From contig NZ_BOPC01000017.1 of the NCBI RefSeq assembly GCF_016863555.1, positions 97,134-161,133 of the forward strand: 64,000 nucleotides of DNA, in the 5' to 3' direction. A program made the translations under genes and the position numbers. Positions 54,423-63,873 of the stretch are shown here, one piece after another. Every line of letters begins with the position of its first letter. Position 1 is the first letter of the stretch. This stretch comes from Micromonospora qiuiae (lineage in GTDB: Bacteria > Actinomycetota > Actinomycetes > Mycobacteriales > Micromonosporaceae). The notes beneath the pieces are model-generated. The model did no database searches, was not told the DNA's origin, and saw only the letters and a list, made by a program, of their open reading frames with translations.

Positions 54423-55976
54423 TCAGGCGGTGGCCAGGAGCTGGTCCACCGGCGCGTAATCGTCGGTCAGCACCAGCGCCGCGCCGATGAAGTCGCTCAG
54501 CTCGCCACCGGAGAGCAGGCTGGCCGGCTCGTTGTCGGCGTCCAGGCGGGCCCGCACGGCCGCCAACGGCAGCGGCACGTCGGAGGCGACGATCAGGAAG
54601 TTGGCGCCCCGCGCGCCGGCCAGCGCCTCCGGCGGTGCGATCAGCGCCACGTGCCGGAACTCGGCGGCGACGGTGGCCACCTCGCTGGTGATGAACCGCA
54701 GCGGGGGGTAGTCGATGACGTTCTGCACGTACACTCCGCCGGGCCGGGCGACCCGCCGGATCTCGGCGGCCATCTCCCGGGTGGCCAGGTGCCAGGGCAC
54801 CACCAGGTGCCCGAACGCGTCACCGACCACGAAGTCCCGGCTGTCGGTCGCCTCGGCCGTCACCAGTAGCCGGGCGTCGCCCACCACCGCCCGCAGGTCG
54901 GGCCCCTGCACCACGCCGAGCTGCCGTTCGCCCAGCTCGACCAGCCCGCCGTCGATCTCGAAGACCAGGTTGTCGGTGCCGGCGCGGGTGGCGGTCAGAT
55001 AGCGGGGCACGGTGAACCCACCGCCGCCCAGATGCAGCGCGTCGAGCCGCTGCCCCGGCGGAGCGATGACGTCGGCCACCGCACCGATCCACCGGATGTA
55101 CGCGTACTCCAGATGGGTCGGGTCGGCCAGGTCGACGTACGAGTGCTGGGCCGAGTTGAGCAGCAGCGTCCGCCCGCTGGGCCGCCCGGCATCGGCCTCG
55201 ACCCGGGCGCAGTGGTACGCCGTCTCCACATCGCACGGGTTGGGCGCGATCACGGTCAGTCCGGCCCCGATCAGGCCGAGCGCCGCCAGGGCGGACTTGA
55301 GCCGGGCCGGACCGGGCAGCGTGGCGCGGTCCTGCCGGCGCAGATACACCCAGAGCGCAACGCCGACGACGCCGAGCGAGCCGGCCAGCCCGAACAGGAT
55401 GACGGTGCTGGGCAGGGCGGCGACCAGCACGAAGCCGGTGACCAGGGTGGCCGTGACGGCGCCCAGCGTGCCGATGCTGGAGAGCCGGCCGACCACCTGG
55501 CCGGTGCGGCGCAGGTCGGCCAGTTGCAGCTTGACCACCAGCGGGGTGACGGCGGACAGCAGCATCGCGGGGGCGAACACGGCGACCGCGACCAACAGCA
55601 GGATGGCGCTGGCCGCGCCGCCGCGCAGCACCTCACCGGCGTAACGCACCGCGGGCAGGGTGATCGCGGTGGCGATGCCGGCGAGCACCAGCGCCGGCGC
55701 GAGCAGGGTACGCGGGTTACGCCGGTCGGCGAGCCAGCCGCCCGCCCACGCCCCGTACGCGATCGCGGCCAGCGCGATGCCGATGACCGAGCTGGTCACC
55801 TGGAGGGTGACGCCCACGTACGGCCCGACCAGGCGCAGCGCGGCGGTCTCCAGGACCAGGACGGCACCACTGGAGTAGAAGACCAGGAACGCGGCGAGCC
55901 CGTTGGGAAGGGCCCGAACGGCCTCCGGCTCGGACGGTGCCGGTGGGACCGACACGTCGGACGATGGAGAGTTCAT
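54423..55976 (-). CDS. Spermidine-synthase-like membrane protein (fused MFS/methyltransferase-type)
   Basis: A 517-residue protein with 7-8 transmembrane segments in the first half (AAFLVFYSSGAVLVLETAAL at the start) and a soluble spermidine-synthase-like Rossmann domain in the second. The latter shows LHLGGGGFTVPRYLTAT (the SAM/decarboxy-SAM loop), NLVFEIDGGLVELGE and VGDARLLV. It belongs to a family annotated as fused MFS/spermidine synthase. Whether it makes polyamines is not established. It may lie in an operon with the kinase gene 71 bp downstream. Confidence 0.85.
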   Translation of the reverse strand: MNSPSSDVSVPPAPSEPEAVRALPNGLAAFLVFYSSGAVLVLETAALRLVGPYVGVTLQVTSSVIGIALAAIAYGAWAGGWLADRRNPRTLLAPALVLAGIATAITLPAVRYAGEVLRGGAASAILLLVAVAVFAPAMLLSAVTPLVVKLQLADLRRTGQVVGRLSSIGTLGAVTATLVTGFVLVAALPSTVILFGLAGSLGVVGVALWVYLRRQDRATLPGPARLKSALAALGLIGAGLTVIAPNPCDVETAYHCARVEADAGRPSGRTLLLNSAQHSYVDLADPTHLEYAYIRWIGAVADVIAPPGQRLDALHLGGGGFTVPRYLTATRAGTDNLVFEIDGGLVELGERQLGVVQGPDLRAVVGDARLLVTAEATDSRDFVVGDAFGHLVVPWHLATREMAAEIRRVARPGGVYVQNVIDYPPLRFITSEVATVAAEFRHVALIAPPEALAGARGANFLIVASDVPLPLAAVRARLDADNEPASLLSGGELSDFIGAALVLTDDYAPVDQLLATA

Positions 55977-56012
55977 CGTGGCGATCGTACGCAGCGATCC
56001 CCCGGTCGAAGG

Positions 56013-57029
56013 TCAGTACATCGAGAGATGAACGTGGTTCGTGTGATCGGCGGCCGGGCTGCCACTGCCGCTGTACGCCCGCCATCCGGTCCCCGGATGC
56101 CAGATCTGTCGGTACCAGATCACGTACAGCACACCGAGCCGGTCGGCGTTACGCACGTGCCAGGCGGCCAGGCTGTCTCCGTACGCCTTGTCGCCGCCGG
56201 TGGCGGTGCGATCCTCGAAGCCGTTGGTGGCCGCCGAGAAGTCGCAGGCCCGGCCCTTGGGGTGCTCGCCCGAGCCGCCGCTGCGGTAGCAGGAGACGTG
56301 CCGCTTGTACCCGGCGGCCTGGGTCTGCTGGAGAGCGTGCAGCGTACGCGGCGTGATGCAGCCGGAGGTGGTGGGATCGTTCACCGAGCACGACTCGCTC
56401 GGCCACGACCCGTCGGAGTTGCGCGGCGCCGGCCTCGCCGAGGTGGAGTTGGCGCCGCTGAACCCGCCGCTGCTGCCCGAGCTGACCGCCGCCAGGGCGG
56501 CCTCGGCCTCCTTCTTCTTCTTCGCCATCACCGCGACCTGCTTCTGCTGCTCGCGGACCTCGGCGTTGATCGCGAGCTTCGCCTGCCGGGCCTGCTCGCG
56601 CGCCTCGGTCAGCTCACGCACCCGGCGGCCGTCCCGTTGGGCCATCATGTCGAGGCTGGCGGCCCGCTGCACGAACGCCTCGGGGGTGGCGCTGTCCAGC
56701 AGCGCGGCGGCGGCACTCAACCGGCCGACCCGGTAGGACTGGGCCGCCACCTCACCGACCAGGACGGTCAGCTCGACCAGGCGGTCCTCCACCTCGGCCA
56801 GCTCGACGCCGAGCTGCTTCTGTCGCTTCTTGGAGCCCTCGAGCTTGCGCTTGGCCTCGATGTGCGCCTTGGCGGTGGCCTCCAGGGCATCCCGCAGCTT
56901 CTTGCTGCCGCCTTCGTTCGGCTCGGCGTACGCCGGCACGGCACCGACACCGAGCAGCAGCGCCACGGCGGCGAGCAGGGCGATCAGCGGCCGGTGCATC
57001 CGCCGCCGGATGAACATGGACCTGCGCAC
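56013..57029 (-). CDS. Secreted coiled-coil protein with a C-terminal M15/ARB-07466-like domain
   Basis: A 338-residue exported protein. A signal peptide ending in PAYA is followed by about 140 residues of coiled coil rich in Lys, Glu and Gln (AHIEAKRKLEGSKKRQKQLG). A Ser/Gly linker leads to a domain with CITPRTLHALQQTQAAGY, GGSGEHPKGRACDFSA, WYRQIWHP and NHVHLSMY. The His/Asp/His arrangement resembles D-Ala-D-Ala carboxypeptidase-like M15 metallopeptidases. The architecture suggests a cell-wall hydrolase. The zinc ligands are inferred from spacing only. Confidence 0.85.
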   Translation of the reverse strand: MRRSMFIRRRMHRPLIALLAAVALLLGVGAVPAYAEPNEGGSKKLRDALEATAKAHIEAKRKLEGSKKRQKQLGVELAEVEDRLVELTVLVGEVAAQSYRVGRLSAAAALLDSATPEAFVQRAASLDMMAQRDGRRVRELTEAREQARQAKLAINAEVREQQKQVAVMAKKKKEAEAALAAVSSGSSGGFSGANSTSARPAPRNSDGSWPSESCSVNDPTTSGCITPRTLHALQQTQAAGYKRHVSCYRSGGSGEHPKGRACDFSAATNGFEDRTATGGDKAYGDSLAAWHVRNADRLGVLYVIWYRQIWHPGTGWRAYSGSGSPAADHTNHVHLSMY

Positions 57030-57211
57030 GAAAGCATCCTTCCGTCAGCCGCCGGCCCCCCACTGCTCACTCTGCGCTGGCGGCAACCTCCGCCGGCGCC
57101 GGTCGGCGGCCTGCCTCCGAAGACCGCCGGTCACGATACCGGAACCATCCTCACAACCCCTTCCCCCACCCTCCGCCCCTCCACCCCCGGTAACCCGCGC
57201 CTCACACCCTG

Positions 57212-57264
57212 CGTTGATCGCGAGGTTGTCGATCTTCACACTGCCGCCAACCTCATGATCGACG
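57212..57264. repeat. Dispersed palindrome, copy C
   Basis: CGTTGATCGCGAGGTTG (57212-57228) and its imperfect complement (57248-57264, 14 of 17 match) flank a 19-nt loop. The GATCATG ends relate it to copies A, B and D. It lies between the secreted protein gene and the phosphatase gene, followed on the plus strand by a G-rich tract. Confidence 0.6.
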
Positions 57265-57286
57265 CGTGATCGGGGGGTGGGGGTGG

Positions 57287-58093
57287 TCAGGTGGGGAGGA
57301 GGGTTTGGCGGACCTGGGCCCAGACCTCGGTGGTGACGGCGACCAGGAGGCCGTGGCCGGTGTTGGCGGGGTGGTAGTCGGTGCCGTCGAAGCGGCGGGC
57401 GACGCCGCCCGCAGCCCGGACCAGCAGGGTGCCGGGGCCATGATCCCAGGGCAGGGTGCGCCAGAAGATGACGAACTGCTGCCGGCCGGTGAGCAGGTCG
57501 AGGTACTCGCGACCGGCACAGTGCTGGCCCGGCAGCAACTCGCCGACCCGATGCCCGCCCGACTCGACCGTCTGACGCGCGGCCGGCGGAAGGAACCTGG
57601 TCATCGCCGCGCCGCGCAGTTCGCCGACCGGCGGCGCGGGCGGCAACCGCAGCGGCCGGCCGTCCAGGTGCGCGCCCTCGCCGAAGCGGGCGGTGGCCAA
57701 CGTCCCGGCCAGCGGGTCGTACACCCAGGCGGCCACCGGCTCACCGTCGGTCTGCAGGGAGACCATCAGCGCGAACGGGCGGCGGCCCGCCGCGAAGTTC
57801 GCCGTACCGTCGATCGGATCGACCAGCCACACGTCGCCCGCGCCGCTCAGGTGGCGCAGCAGGTCGGGATCGTCGGCCACCGCCTCCTCGCCGACCACGA
57901 CCGAGCCCGGCCGCAGCCGGCGCAACCCGTCCGTGATCATGTCCTCGGCCTTGCGGTCGGCGACGGTGACCAGCTCGCCGGGGGCCTTCTCGGTGACGTC
58001 GGCCTCGCCGAGGCGGCGGAAGGACGGCAGTACGACCCGGTCTGCGGTCTCCCGCAGCAGCCCGGCGACCTCGTCGAGCAGTGTGTCAACCAC
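57287..58093 (-). CDS. Inositol monophosphatase-family phosphatase
   Basis: A 268-residue Mg2+-dependent phosphatase. Metal-binding motifs are VVGEEAVAD (Glu pair), [10 protein letters not shown] (DPIDGT) and WDHGPGTLL (third metal site). Members act on inositol monophosphate, fructose bisphosphate, histidinol phosphate or 3'-phosphoadenosine phosphate. The substrate cannot be decided from sequence. The GTG start overlaps the end of the response-regulator gene by 8 bp, so it belongs to the signalling operon. Confidence 0.88.
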   Translation of the reverse strand: MVDTLLDEVAGLLRETADRVVLPSFRRLGEADVTEKAPGELVTVADRKAEDMITDGLRRLRPGSVVVGEEAVADDPDLLRHLSGAGDVWLVDPIDGTANFAAGRRPFALMVSLQTDGEPVAAWVYDPLAGTLATARFGEGAHLDGRPLRLPPAPPVGELRGAAMTRFLPPAARQTVESGGHRVGELLPGQHCAGREYLDLLTGRQQFVIFWRTLPWDHGPGTLLVRAAGGVARRFDGTDYHPANTGHGLLVAVTTEVWAQVRQTLLPT

Positions 58094-58538
58094 GTGGCGG
58101 CAGCTTCACCACGCTGACGAAGAACTCGTCGATCTGTCTGACCACCGCGATGAACCGCTCGAAGTCCACCGGCTTGGTCACGTACGCGTTCGCGTGCAGC
58201 TGGTAGCTGCGCAGGATGTCCTCGTCGGCCTCGGAGGTGGTCAGCACCACCACCGGGATCCGGCAGAGCTGCTCGTCCTTCTTGATCTCCTCAAGCACCT
58301 CCCGGCCGTCCCGGCGGGGCAGGTTCAGGTCGAGCAGGATCAGATCCGGAAGCACCGCGTCCGCGTACTGGCCCTCGCGGCGCAGGTAGGCGAGCGCCTC
58401 GGTCCCGTCGGAGACGACGTTCAGCCGATTGCGCAGCTTGTGCTCCTCGAACGCCTCCCGCGTCATCAGCACGTCACCCGGATCGTCCTCGACCAGCAGG
58501 ACCTCGATCGGGCTGCTGCCGTCCGTCGGCGCGGTCAT
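58086..58538 (-). CDS. Single-domain response regulator
   Basis: A 150-residue receiver domain without an output domain, like cyanobacterial Rcp1. It has [10 protein letters not shown] (acidic pocket), [14 protein letters not shown] (phospho-acceptor Asp), [12 protein letters not shown] and [11 protein letters not shown] (Lys of the active site). The start overlaps the histidine kinase stop by 4 bp. It is the likely partner of that kinase, and its output is probably by protein interaction. Confidence 0.93.
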   Translation of the reverse strand: MTAPTDGSSPIEVLLVEDDPGDVLMTREAFEEHKLRNRLNVVSDGTEALAYLRREGQYADAVLPDLILLDLNLPRRDGREVLEEIKKDEQLCRIPVVVLTTSEADEDILRSYQLHANAYVTKPVDFERFIAVVRQIDEFFVSVVKLPPRG

Positions 58539-60337
58539 CTCACCGCCTCCTTCGTGCCACCTGCTCCACCGCTGTCCGGCGTTGGCCGGTCGGCCGGCGT
58601 TGATTTGTCGGACGACGTTGACCGGTCGGCCAGCACACTGACGGTACCCTCGCCGGCCGGTGAAACCTCGTCGGCTCCGGACCCGTCGGCTCCGGGCAGG
58701 CTCTCCTCGGGCCGGTCAGCGAGTTCCTGCCCGTCGTCGGTACCGGTGGCCGGACCATCCGTTCCGCTGGCGGTCGTCGCGCCCCCGACCTCGGTGGGCA
58801 ACGCCGGCAGGGTGAACCGGATCGCGGTGCCCTCCGGCACATCGGTGTCCACCCAGACCCGCCCACCGTGGTACTCCACGATCTTCTTCACGATGGCCAG
58901 CCCGATTCCCGTCCCGGGGTACGCGTCCTTCGCGTGCAACCGCTGGAAGATCACGAAAATCTTGTCGGCGAACTCCGGCTCGATCCCGATGCCGTTGTCC
59001 TGGCAGGTGATCTCCCACTCGTCGTCGACCAGCCGGGCGGAGACGTGCACCCTCGGCGGCACGTCGGGGCGGCGGAACTTGACCGAGTTGCTGACCAGAT
59101 TCACCAGCAGGTTGGTCAGCAGTGGCTCCTCCCCCCGGATCACCGGCAGGTCGTCCCAGGTCAGCTCGGCGTCGGCGTACTGGCGGGCCGGCTCGGTCTG
59201 CGCGGCGACCTCGGCCATCAGCTGGTTCAGGTCGACATCGGTGAAGCCGGCGGTGATCCGGCCGATCCGGGAAAACGCCAGCAGGTCGTTGATTAGCCGC
59301 TGCATCCGCTGCGCGCCGTCCACCGCGAAGGCGATGTACTGGTCGGCCCGCTCGTCGAGCCGGCCCGCGTACCGGCGTTGCAGCAGCTGGCAGAAGCTGG
59401 CCACCTTACGCAGCGGCTCCTGGAGGTCGTGCGAGGCGACGTAGGCGAACTGCTCCAGATCACGGTTGGACCGGGTCAGCTCCTCGGCCTGCTTCTGCAA
59501 CTGGGAGTTGACCCACTCGATCCGCTCCCGTGCCTCGCGCACCTCGGCCAGGTCCGCCGCGATTTTCTGGCGCATCGCGTCCACGTCCTCGCCGAGGCGC
59601 TGGAACTCCGGCGGGCCGGTGCCGCCGATCCGGTGACCGTAGTCGCCGGTGGCGACCTGACGGATCTGCCCGGCCAGGGCGGTCAGCGGACGCAGCACCA
59701 TCCGGTCCAGCGAGACCAGCAGCGCGATACCGGCCAGCGCGACCACCAGGCCGGCGACCATGAGCAGTACGACCAGAAGGTTCCCGGCCCGCTCCACATC
59801 CCGGGCGGTGGCCTCCCGGGCGGCCAGGATCTCATCCTGCAGCGCGCCCACGGCGGTGCGCAGTTCGTCGAAGCGCCCCCGGCTCTCGTCGGTCAACAGC
59901 GCCTGCCCGGTCGTCGTGCCACGGGCGTCGGTCGTCTCGATCACCGGCTGGGCGACGTCCCGCCGCCACTCGTCGGCCAGCCGTTCGACCCTGCGCAGCT
60001 CCGCCTGGATGGCGGGATAGTTGGCGGCCAACTCCCGGATCTGCGCCGCGGTCGCCTCCTCCCGTGCCATGCCCCGCTCGTACGAGGCGAGGTCCTCAGG
60101 GTCGGCGGTCACCGCGTACCCGCGGACCCCGGTCTCCTGGTCGAGCAACGCGCTGAGCAGCTCCTCGCCCTGCACCCGCAGTGGCCCGACCTGCACCAGC
60201 AGCACATCGGTGTACCCGCGGCTCTTCGTGGCGACGACTCCCTCGGCCACCGCGAGGCCGAGCAGCATCGCGCCGACGATGCCGAGCAGCGCCAGCACCC
60301 GACTACGCAGCGTCCACCGGCCGGTCCTGGGGCTCAC
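58535..60337 (-). CDS. CHASE3-HAMP sensor histidine kinase
   Basis: A 600-residue kinase. It has an N-terminal transmembrane helix, a periplasmic CHASE3-like domain ([20 protein letters not shown]), a second helix near residue 200, HAMP ([20 protein letters not shown]), HisKA with [15 protein letters not shown] (His), and HATPase motifs [24 protein letters not shown] and [14 protein letters not shown]. The final 85 residues are disordered and acidic with Ser/Thr. It overlaps the phosphatase gene by 4 bp upstream and the regulator gene by 4 bp downstream. The signal is unknown. Confidence 0.93.
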   Translation of the reverse strand: MSPRTGRWTLRSRVLALLGIVGAMLLGLAVAEGVVATKSRGYTDVLLVQVGPLRVQGEELLSALLDQETGVRGYAVTADPEDLASYERGMAREEATAAQIRELAANYPAIQAELRRVERLADEWRRDVAQPVIETTDARGTTTGQALLTDESRGRFDELRTAVGALQDEILAAREATARDVERAGNLLVVLLMVAGLVVALAGIALLVSLDRMVLRPLTALAGQIRQVATGDYGHRIGGTGPPEFQRLGEDVDAMRQKIAADLAEVREARERIEWVNSQLQKQAEELTRSNRDLEQFAYVASHDLQEPLRKVASFCQLLQRRYAGRLDERADQYIAFAVDGAQRMQRLINDLLAFSRIGRITAGFTDVDLNQLMAEVAAQTEPARQYADAELTWDDLPVIRGEEPLLTNLLVNLVSNSVKFRRPDVPPRVHVSARLVDDEWEITCQDNGIGIEPEFADKIFVIFQRLHAKDAYPGTGIGLAIVKKIVEYHGGRVWVDTDVPEGTAIRFTLPALPTEVGGATTASGTDGPATGTDDGQELADRPEESLPGADGSGADEVSPAGEGTVSVLADRSTSSDKSTPADRPTPDSGGAGGTKEAVR

Positions 60338-61560
60338 CGGCCACCACCCCGGGAGACCAGCAGCATCGCCACGTCGTCGGCGAACGGGCCATCGTTGAGC
60401 TCCTCCGCCCGCCCCACCAGCCAGGCGGGCAGCTCGGGCAGCGGGACGTCCCGGCTGGCCGGTTCGGCGAGCAGACGGGTCAGGCCGGGCACGTCGAGAC
60501 GCTCGTCGCCGTCGCCGATCCGGCCCTCGATCAGGCCGTCGGTGTACATCAGCAGGGACCAGTCATCGGTGTCGAACTCCAGGTCGAAGGCGACGGGCCG
60601 ACGGGGGCGTACGCCCAGCAGCAGGCCGCCCGGCGCCGCCACCGGGGCCACCCGGCCTCCGGAGAGCAGGACCGGCGGCGGGTGACCGGCCAGCCGTACG
60701 GTTGCCCGGTTGGCGCTGAGATCCAGCCGGACCGTCGCCACGGTGGCGAAAATCTCCTGGAGCCGGCGCTCGCTCATCAGCACCTGCTCCAGCGCGGGAA
60801 GCACCTCGTCGTCCGGCACCCCGGCGAGGACCAGGGCCCGCCAGGCCACGCGCAGCTCGACGCCGAGCGCCGCCTCGTCCACGCCGTGCCCGCACACGTC
60901 TCCGACGATCAGGTCGACCCGGTCGGGACGGGTCTGCACCACGTCGTAGAAGTCCCCGCCAATCAGGGCGGCGTGCCGGCCCGGCCGGTAGAAGGTGTGC
61001 ACCGCGATCTGCTCGGTGGACATCAGCGGCTGGGGCAGCAGCCCGCGCTCCAGGCGGGCGGACTCGGCCTGGCGCAGTTCCACCTCGCGCAGCCGGCGGG
61101 CGTTCTCGTCGGCCCGCTTGCGCTCCACCGCGTAGCGCAGCGCCCGGGTCAGCAACACGCCGTCGACCTGGCCCTTGACCAGATAGTCCTGGGCCCCCTC
61201 GGCGACCGCGACGATGCCCAGATGCTCGTCGGAGCGGCCGGTGAGCACGCAGACCGCCGCGCTGCCGGACATCTCCAGCACCTGCCGCAGACCATCCAGC
61301 CCCTGCGCGTCGGGCAGACCGAGGTCGAGCAGGACGCAGTCCACGCCGGCGACCCGCTGTCGCGCCTCGCTCAGGCTGGTGGCGACCAGCAGCTCGATCC
61401 CCGAATTCGTCTCGGCCAGCAGTTCGCCGACGAGAAACGCGTCACCCTCGTCGTCCTCGACCAGCAGCACCCGTAGCCGCTCACCGGGCGGCAGGTTGGG
61501 GACGCGACCCAGACCGCCGCCCTGCGGGTAGGGCCACGACACGACGGAGGGACCGGTCAT
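60334..61560 (-). CDS. Receiver-linked PP2C (SpoIIE/RsbU-type) phosphatase
   Basis: A 408-residue protein with a receiver domain (residues 27-145; [42 protein letters not shown]), then a short coiled coil, then a PP2C-type phosphatase (GGDFYDVVQTRPDRVDLIVG, DVCGHGVDEAALGV and PFADDVAMLLV). Such proteins dephosphorylate anti-sigma-factor antagonists and so control stress sigma factors. The ATG at 61560 is preceded by GGGGGA; a longer reading adds non-conserved residues. It is the first gene of the operon. Confidence 0.9.
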   Translation of the reverse strand: MTGPSVVSWPYPQGGGLGRVPNLPPGERLRVLLVEDDEGDAFLVGELLAETNSGIELLVATSLSEARQRVAGVDCVLLDLGLPDAQGLDGLRQVLEMSGSAAVCVLTGRSDEHLGIVAVAEGAQDYLVKGQVDGVLLTRALRYAVERKRADENARRLREVELRQAESARLERGLLPQPLMSTEQIAVHTFYRPGRHAALIGGDFYDVVQTRPDRVDLIVGDVCGHGVDEAALGVELRVAWRALVLAGVPDDEVLPALEQVLMSERRLQEIFATVATVRLDLSANRATVRLAGHPPPVLLSGGRVAPVAAPGGLLLGVRPRRPVAFDLEFDTDDWSLLMYTDGLIEGRIGDGDERLDVPGLTRLLAEPASRDVPLPELPAWLVGRAEELNDGPFADDVAMLLVSRGGGR

Positions 61561-61837
61561 ACCGGTCCCCCGGTGCGGCCAGGTCGCCGCCGCGACGGGC
61601 GGGAGATCGCTGGTGATGTCGGGCTCCTTCCGACTGCCCTGCTGATCCTGTATTAGACAACGTTCGCACACAACATGACGGAGTGCCCTGGGCCGGCATC
61701 GGGGATGCTTGCCTACCCGGAGGCCGCTCGCTGATCTTGCACTTTTCGTCCCCGCAAAACCTGACACAAGGGGCATAAAGGCGACCGAAACTGCAAGGTC
61801 GGCGAGGATGGCCGACGACATGCCCCCGGTCGTGAGG
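61561..61837. promoter_or_regulatory. Upstream region of the signalling operon
   Basis: A 277-bp gene-free region that must contain the promoter of the leftward signalling operon. An AT-richer stretch on the minus strand (GTTGTGTGCGAACGTTGTC followed by TAATAC) at about 61651-61675 is the best promoter candidate, although its spacing is not standard. It also holds palindrome copy B. Confidence 0.35.
61733..61800. repeat. Dispersed palindrome, copy B
   Basis: GATCTTGCACTTTTCGTC (61733-61750) and its imperfect complement (61783-61800, 14 of 18 match) flank a 32-nt loop. Arms and loop composition resemble copy A at 36253-36321. Confidence 0.65.
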
Positions 61838-62068
61838 TCAGCGGTCGGCGATCGCTGCGACTGCCTCGATCTCGACCAGCAGATCCGGTCGGAACAGCCC
61901 TGCTACCTGGACAAGTGAGCTGGTCGGCGGCCGTTCGATGTTGATGAACTCGTCCCGTACCGCTCGTACGATCGCCAGCGCAGAGGTATCAACCACGTAG
62001 AAGGTGAGCTTGAAGACGTCGTCCCAGGTTGCGCCGGCAGCGACCAGGGCGGCACCGACATTGCGCAT
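61838..62068 (-). pseudogene. RidA-family protein, N-terminally truncated
   Basis: The ORF encodes MRNVGAALVAAGATWDDVFK and LTFYVVDTSALAIVRAVRD, the C-terminal two-thirds of a RidA/YjgF protein, which deaminates reactive imine intermediates. The in-frame sequence upstream (AEGTRQAMRNVG) still matches but has no start codon and reaches the stop codon of the SDR gene, in the same frame. The first 45 or so residues, including the trimer-forming strands, are missing. It is probably non-functional. Confidence 0.65.
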
Positions 62069-62140
62069 GGCCTGGCGGGTTCCTTCCGCCCACCGAGCAC
62101 GCGCGCCCTGGCATGGGTCGAAGTCCCGGCCTTGGCCAGG

Positions 62141-62917
62141 TCAGACCCGAGGGATGGCCAGCACGCCGGCGATTCCGCCGTCGACAGGCACAGTCACGCC
62201 GTTGACGTAGGCGGAGTAGTCGCTGGCGAGGAACGCCGCGACCCGTGCGATGTCCTCGGCGGTGCCGAGCCGCCCGGACGGGATCTGGGAGAAGTAGTCC
62301 TGGTCGCTTCCCGGCAACGAGTCCAGCCAGATCCGGAAGCCGACAGTGTCCATCGATCCGGGGGAGATCACGTTGGCCCGGATGCCGTACTGGCCGTACT
62401 CGGCGGCGATGTTGCGCGTGAGCGCGATCATCCCGGCCTTGGCCGCCCCATAGGCGGCAAGTCCGGGGACGGCTCCCAGCCCCGCTCCGGAGGTCGTCGA
62501 CAGGATCGTTCCGGAACGCTGGGCCATCATCACGGGGAGAGCGGCATGCACGCCGTAGAACATCGAGAACAGGTTGAGCTCGACGACCCGACGGAACTCT
62601 GCCGGTGACATCTCGTGGGTGGGCTCGGGCTGCGCTCCGCCGGCGTTGTTGAACAGGACGTCGAGCCGACCGAACCGCTCCACCGCCGTGTTGATGAGCG
62701 CGGCGACCTGCTCCTGCGCCATGACGTCGGCGGCGACGGCGACCGCCGTGCCACCCTTCTGCCGGATCTGCCCGACCGTGGCCTCAGCGCCCTGCGCATC
62801 GATGTCACTGACCACGACCGTGGCCCCCAGGGAGGCGAACTCCATGGCGCTGGCCCGGCCGATGCCGCTGGCGGCACCGGTGATCACGGTGATCTTGTCG
62901 TTCAGGTTCAGTTCCAT
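62141..62917 (-). CDS. Short-chain dehydrogenase/reductase
   Basis: A 258-residue SDR. It has the cofactor loop ITGAASGIGRASAMEF, an acidic residue after strand 2 (VVSDIDAQ, pointing to NAD), LFNNAGGAQP, the catalytic Ser region ILSTTSGAG, and YGAAKAGMIALTRN with the Tyr-Lys pair. A final PVDGGIAGVL is typical of the classical family. The ATG at 62917 has AGAGG upstream. The substrate is unknown. It is followed in the same frame by the RidA remnant. Confidence 0.9.
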   Translation of the reverse strand: MELNLNDKITVITGAASGIGRASAMEFASLGATVVVSDIDAQGAEATVGQIRQKGGTAVAVAADVMAQEQVAALINTAVERFGRLDVLFNNAGGAQPEPTHEMSPAEFRRVVELNLFSMFYGVHAALPVMMAQRSGTILSTTSGAGLGAVPGLAAYGAAKAGMIALTRNIAAEYGQYGIRANVISPGSMDTVGFRIWLDSLPGSDQDYFSQIPSGRLGTAEDIARVAAFLASDYSAYVNGVTVPVDGGIAGVLAIPRV

Positions 62918-63053
62918 GCCCGAAACCTCTTGATATGGGAGTCCCTGAACATGAGTGTGGGCCGGCACCGAAGGACCGACCCCAGAACACCGAGTCCTTC
63001 ACTCTTTTGCCTGGCGGCTCGGCCGCTGCACGGAGGTCGGACAGCGAGGGCTC

Positions 63054-63308
63054 CTACTTCCAGCGGAAGTGGACGAAGAGGCGGCCGAAGTTCTTGGAGT
63101 CCTTCTCCACCCGGTGGTAGAGCTGCTTGACGTCCTTCTGGTCGAGGAAGCGCAGCACCCGCTTCTTCAACTGGCCGGAACCCTTGCCGGGGATGATCTC
63201 GACGAGAGTGGCCTTCTTCGCCACCGCCTCGTCCATGATCCCCCGCAGCGCCCGATCGATGTCGTGGCCCTTGTTGAAGATGTCGTGCAGGTCCAGCTTC
63301 AGCTTCAT
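63054..63308 (-). CDS. Small Smr-domain protein
   Basis: An 84-residue protein consisting of little more than an Smr (MutS2 C-terminal) domain. It has MKLKLDLHDIFNKGHDIDRA (the LDLH motif), then VEIIPGKGSGQLKKRVLRFL, which corresponds to the HGxGxG loop, and VKQLYHRVEKDSKNFGR. Smr domains nick or cut nucleic acids, often RNA. The first His of the glycine loop is replaced here (IPGKGSG), so activity may be altered. Its neighbours do not indicate a pathway. Confidence 0.85.
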   Translation of the reverse strand: MKLKLDLHDIFNKGHDIDRALRGIMDEAVAKKATLVEIIPGKGSGQLKKRVLRFLDQKDVKQLYHRVEKDSKNFGRLFVHFRWK

Positions 63309-63418
63309 GCCGCGTCCACCGTCCGGTCGGCTCCCATGCGGCCATCGTAGGCACGCCGGCCGTCGGCTCCGGCAGCCCGCGCCCGCCGGCGGCCGCCGGC
63401 CGCCGGCCGCCGGCCGAG

Positions 63419-63456
63419 GCGACGAGGGACAGCCCGGGTGGGCTGCCCCTCGTCGC
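63419..63456 (-). terminator. Hairpin terminator after the TPR gene
   Basis: A 17-bp stem with one mismatch (GCGACGAGGGACAGCCC at 63419-63435 against 63440-63456) and a GGGT loop lies 36 bp downstream of the TPR gene stop codon on the minus strand. Just beyond it is a GC-rich heptamer-like run of GGCCGCC. Confidence 0.75.
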
Positions 63457-63492
63457 GATGGTCACACTCCGGCCAGCAACGCCGGGATGGCC

Positions 63493-63873
63493 TCAGCGGC
63501 CACCACCGCCGACCTTGGTCTCAACCCGCCGCAGGGCGGTCGTGTAGTCGTTGTCGTCGTTGTCGGAGCAGTGCATGGCCGCCGCGATGCGCAGGTGCCG
63601 CAGGGCGTCCGTGTGCCGGTTCAGCCGCTCCAGCGTCCGGCCCAGCACATGGTGGGCGTAGTGGTCGCTGGGGTTGCGGTCGACCAGTTCCCGCAGCTGC
63701 TGCTCGGCCCGGCCGAGTTGGGCCGACTGGTAGTACGCCCGGGCCAGCAGCTGCCGTACCGCAGCGTTGTCGGGCTCTGCCTCGACGATCGGTTCGAGCA
63801 GCCGAGCCGCCCCGATCGGGTCCCCGGCCTCGAAGAACAGGGTCGCCCGCCGGTATTCGGCCAGAAGATCCAT
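63493..63873 (-). CDS. TPR-repeat protein
   Basis: A 126-residue protein composed of three tetratricopeptide units (AEYRRATLFFEAGDPIGAAR, AVRQLLARAYYQSAQLGRAE, AHHVLGRTLERLNRHTDALR) and a short polar end (SDNDDNDY, then GGGGR). The ATG at 63873 has GGAGGGGG upstream. Such proteins mediate protein contacts. No partner is evident nearby. Confidence 0.88.
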   Translation of the reverse strand: MDLLAEYRRATLFFEAGDPIGAARLLEPIVEAEPDNAAVRQLLARAYYQSAQLGRAEQQLRELVDRNPSDHYAHHVLGRTLERLNRHTDALRHLRIAAAMHCSDNDDNDYTTALRRVETKVGGGGR

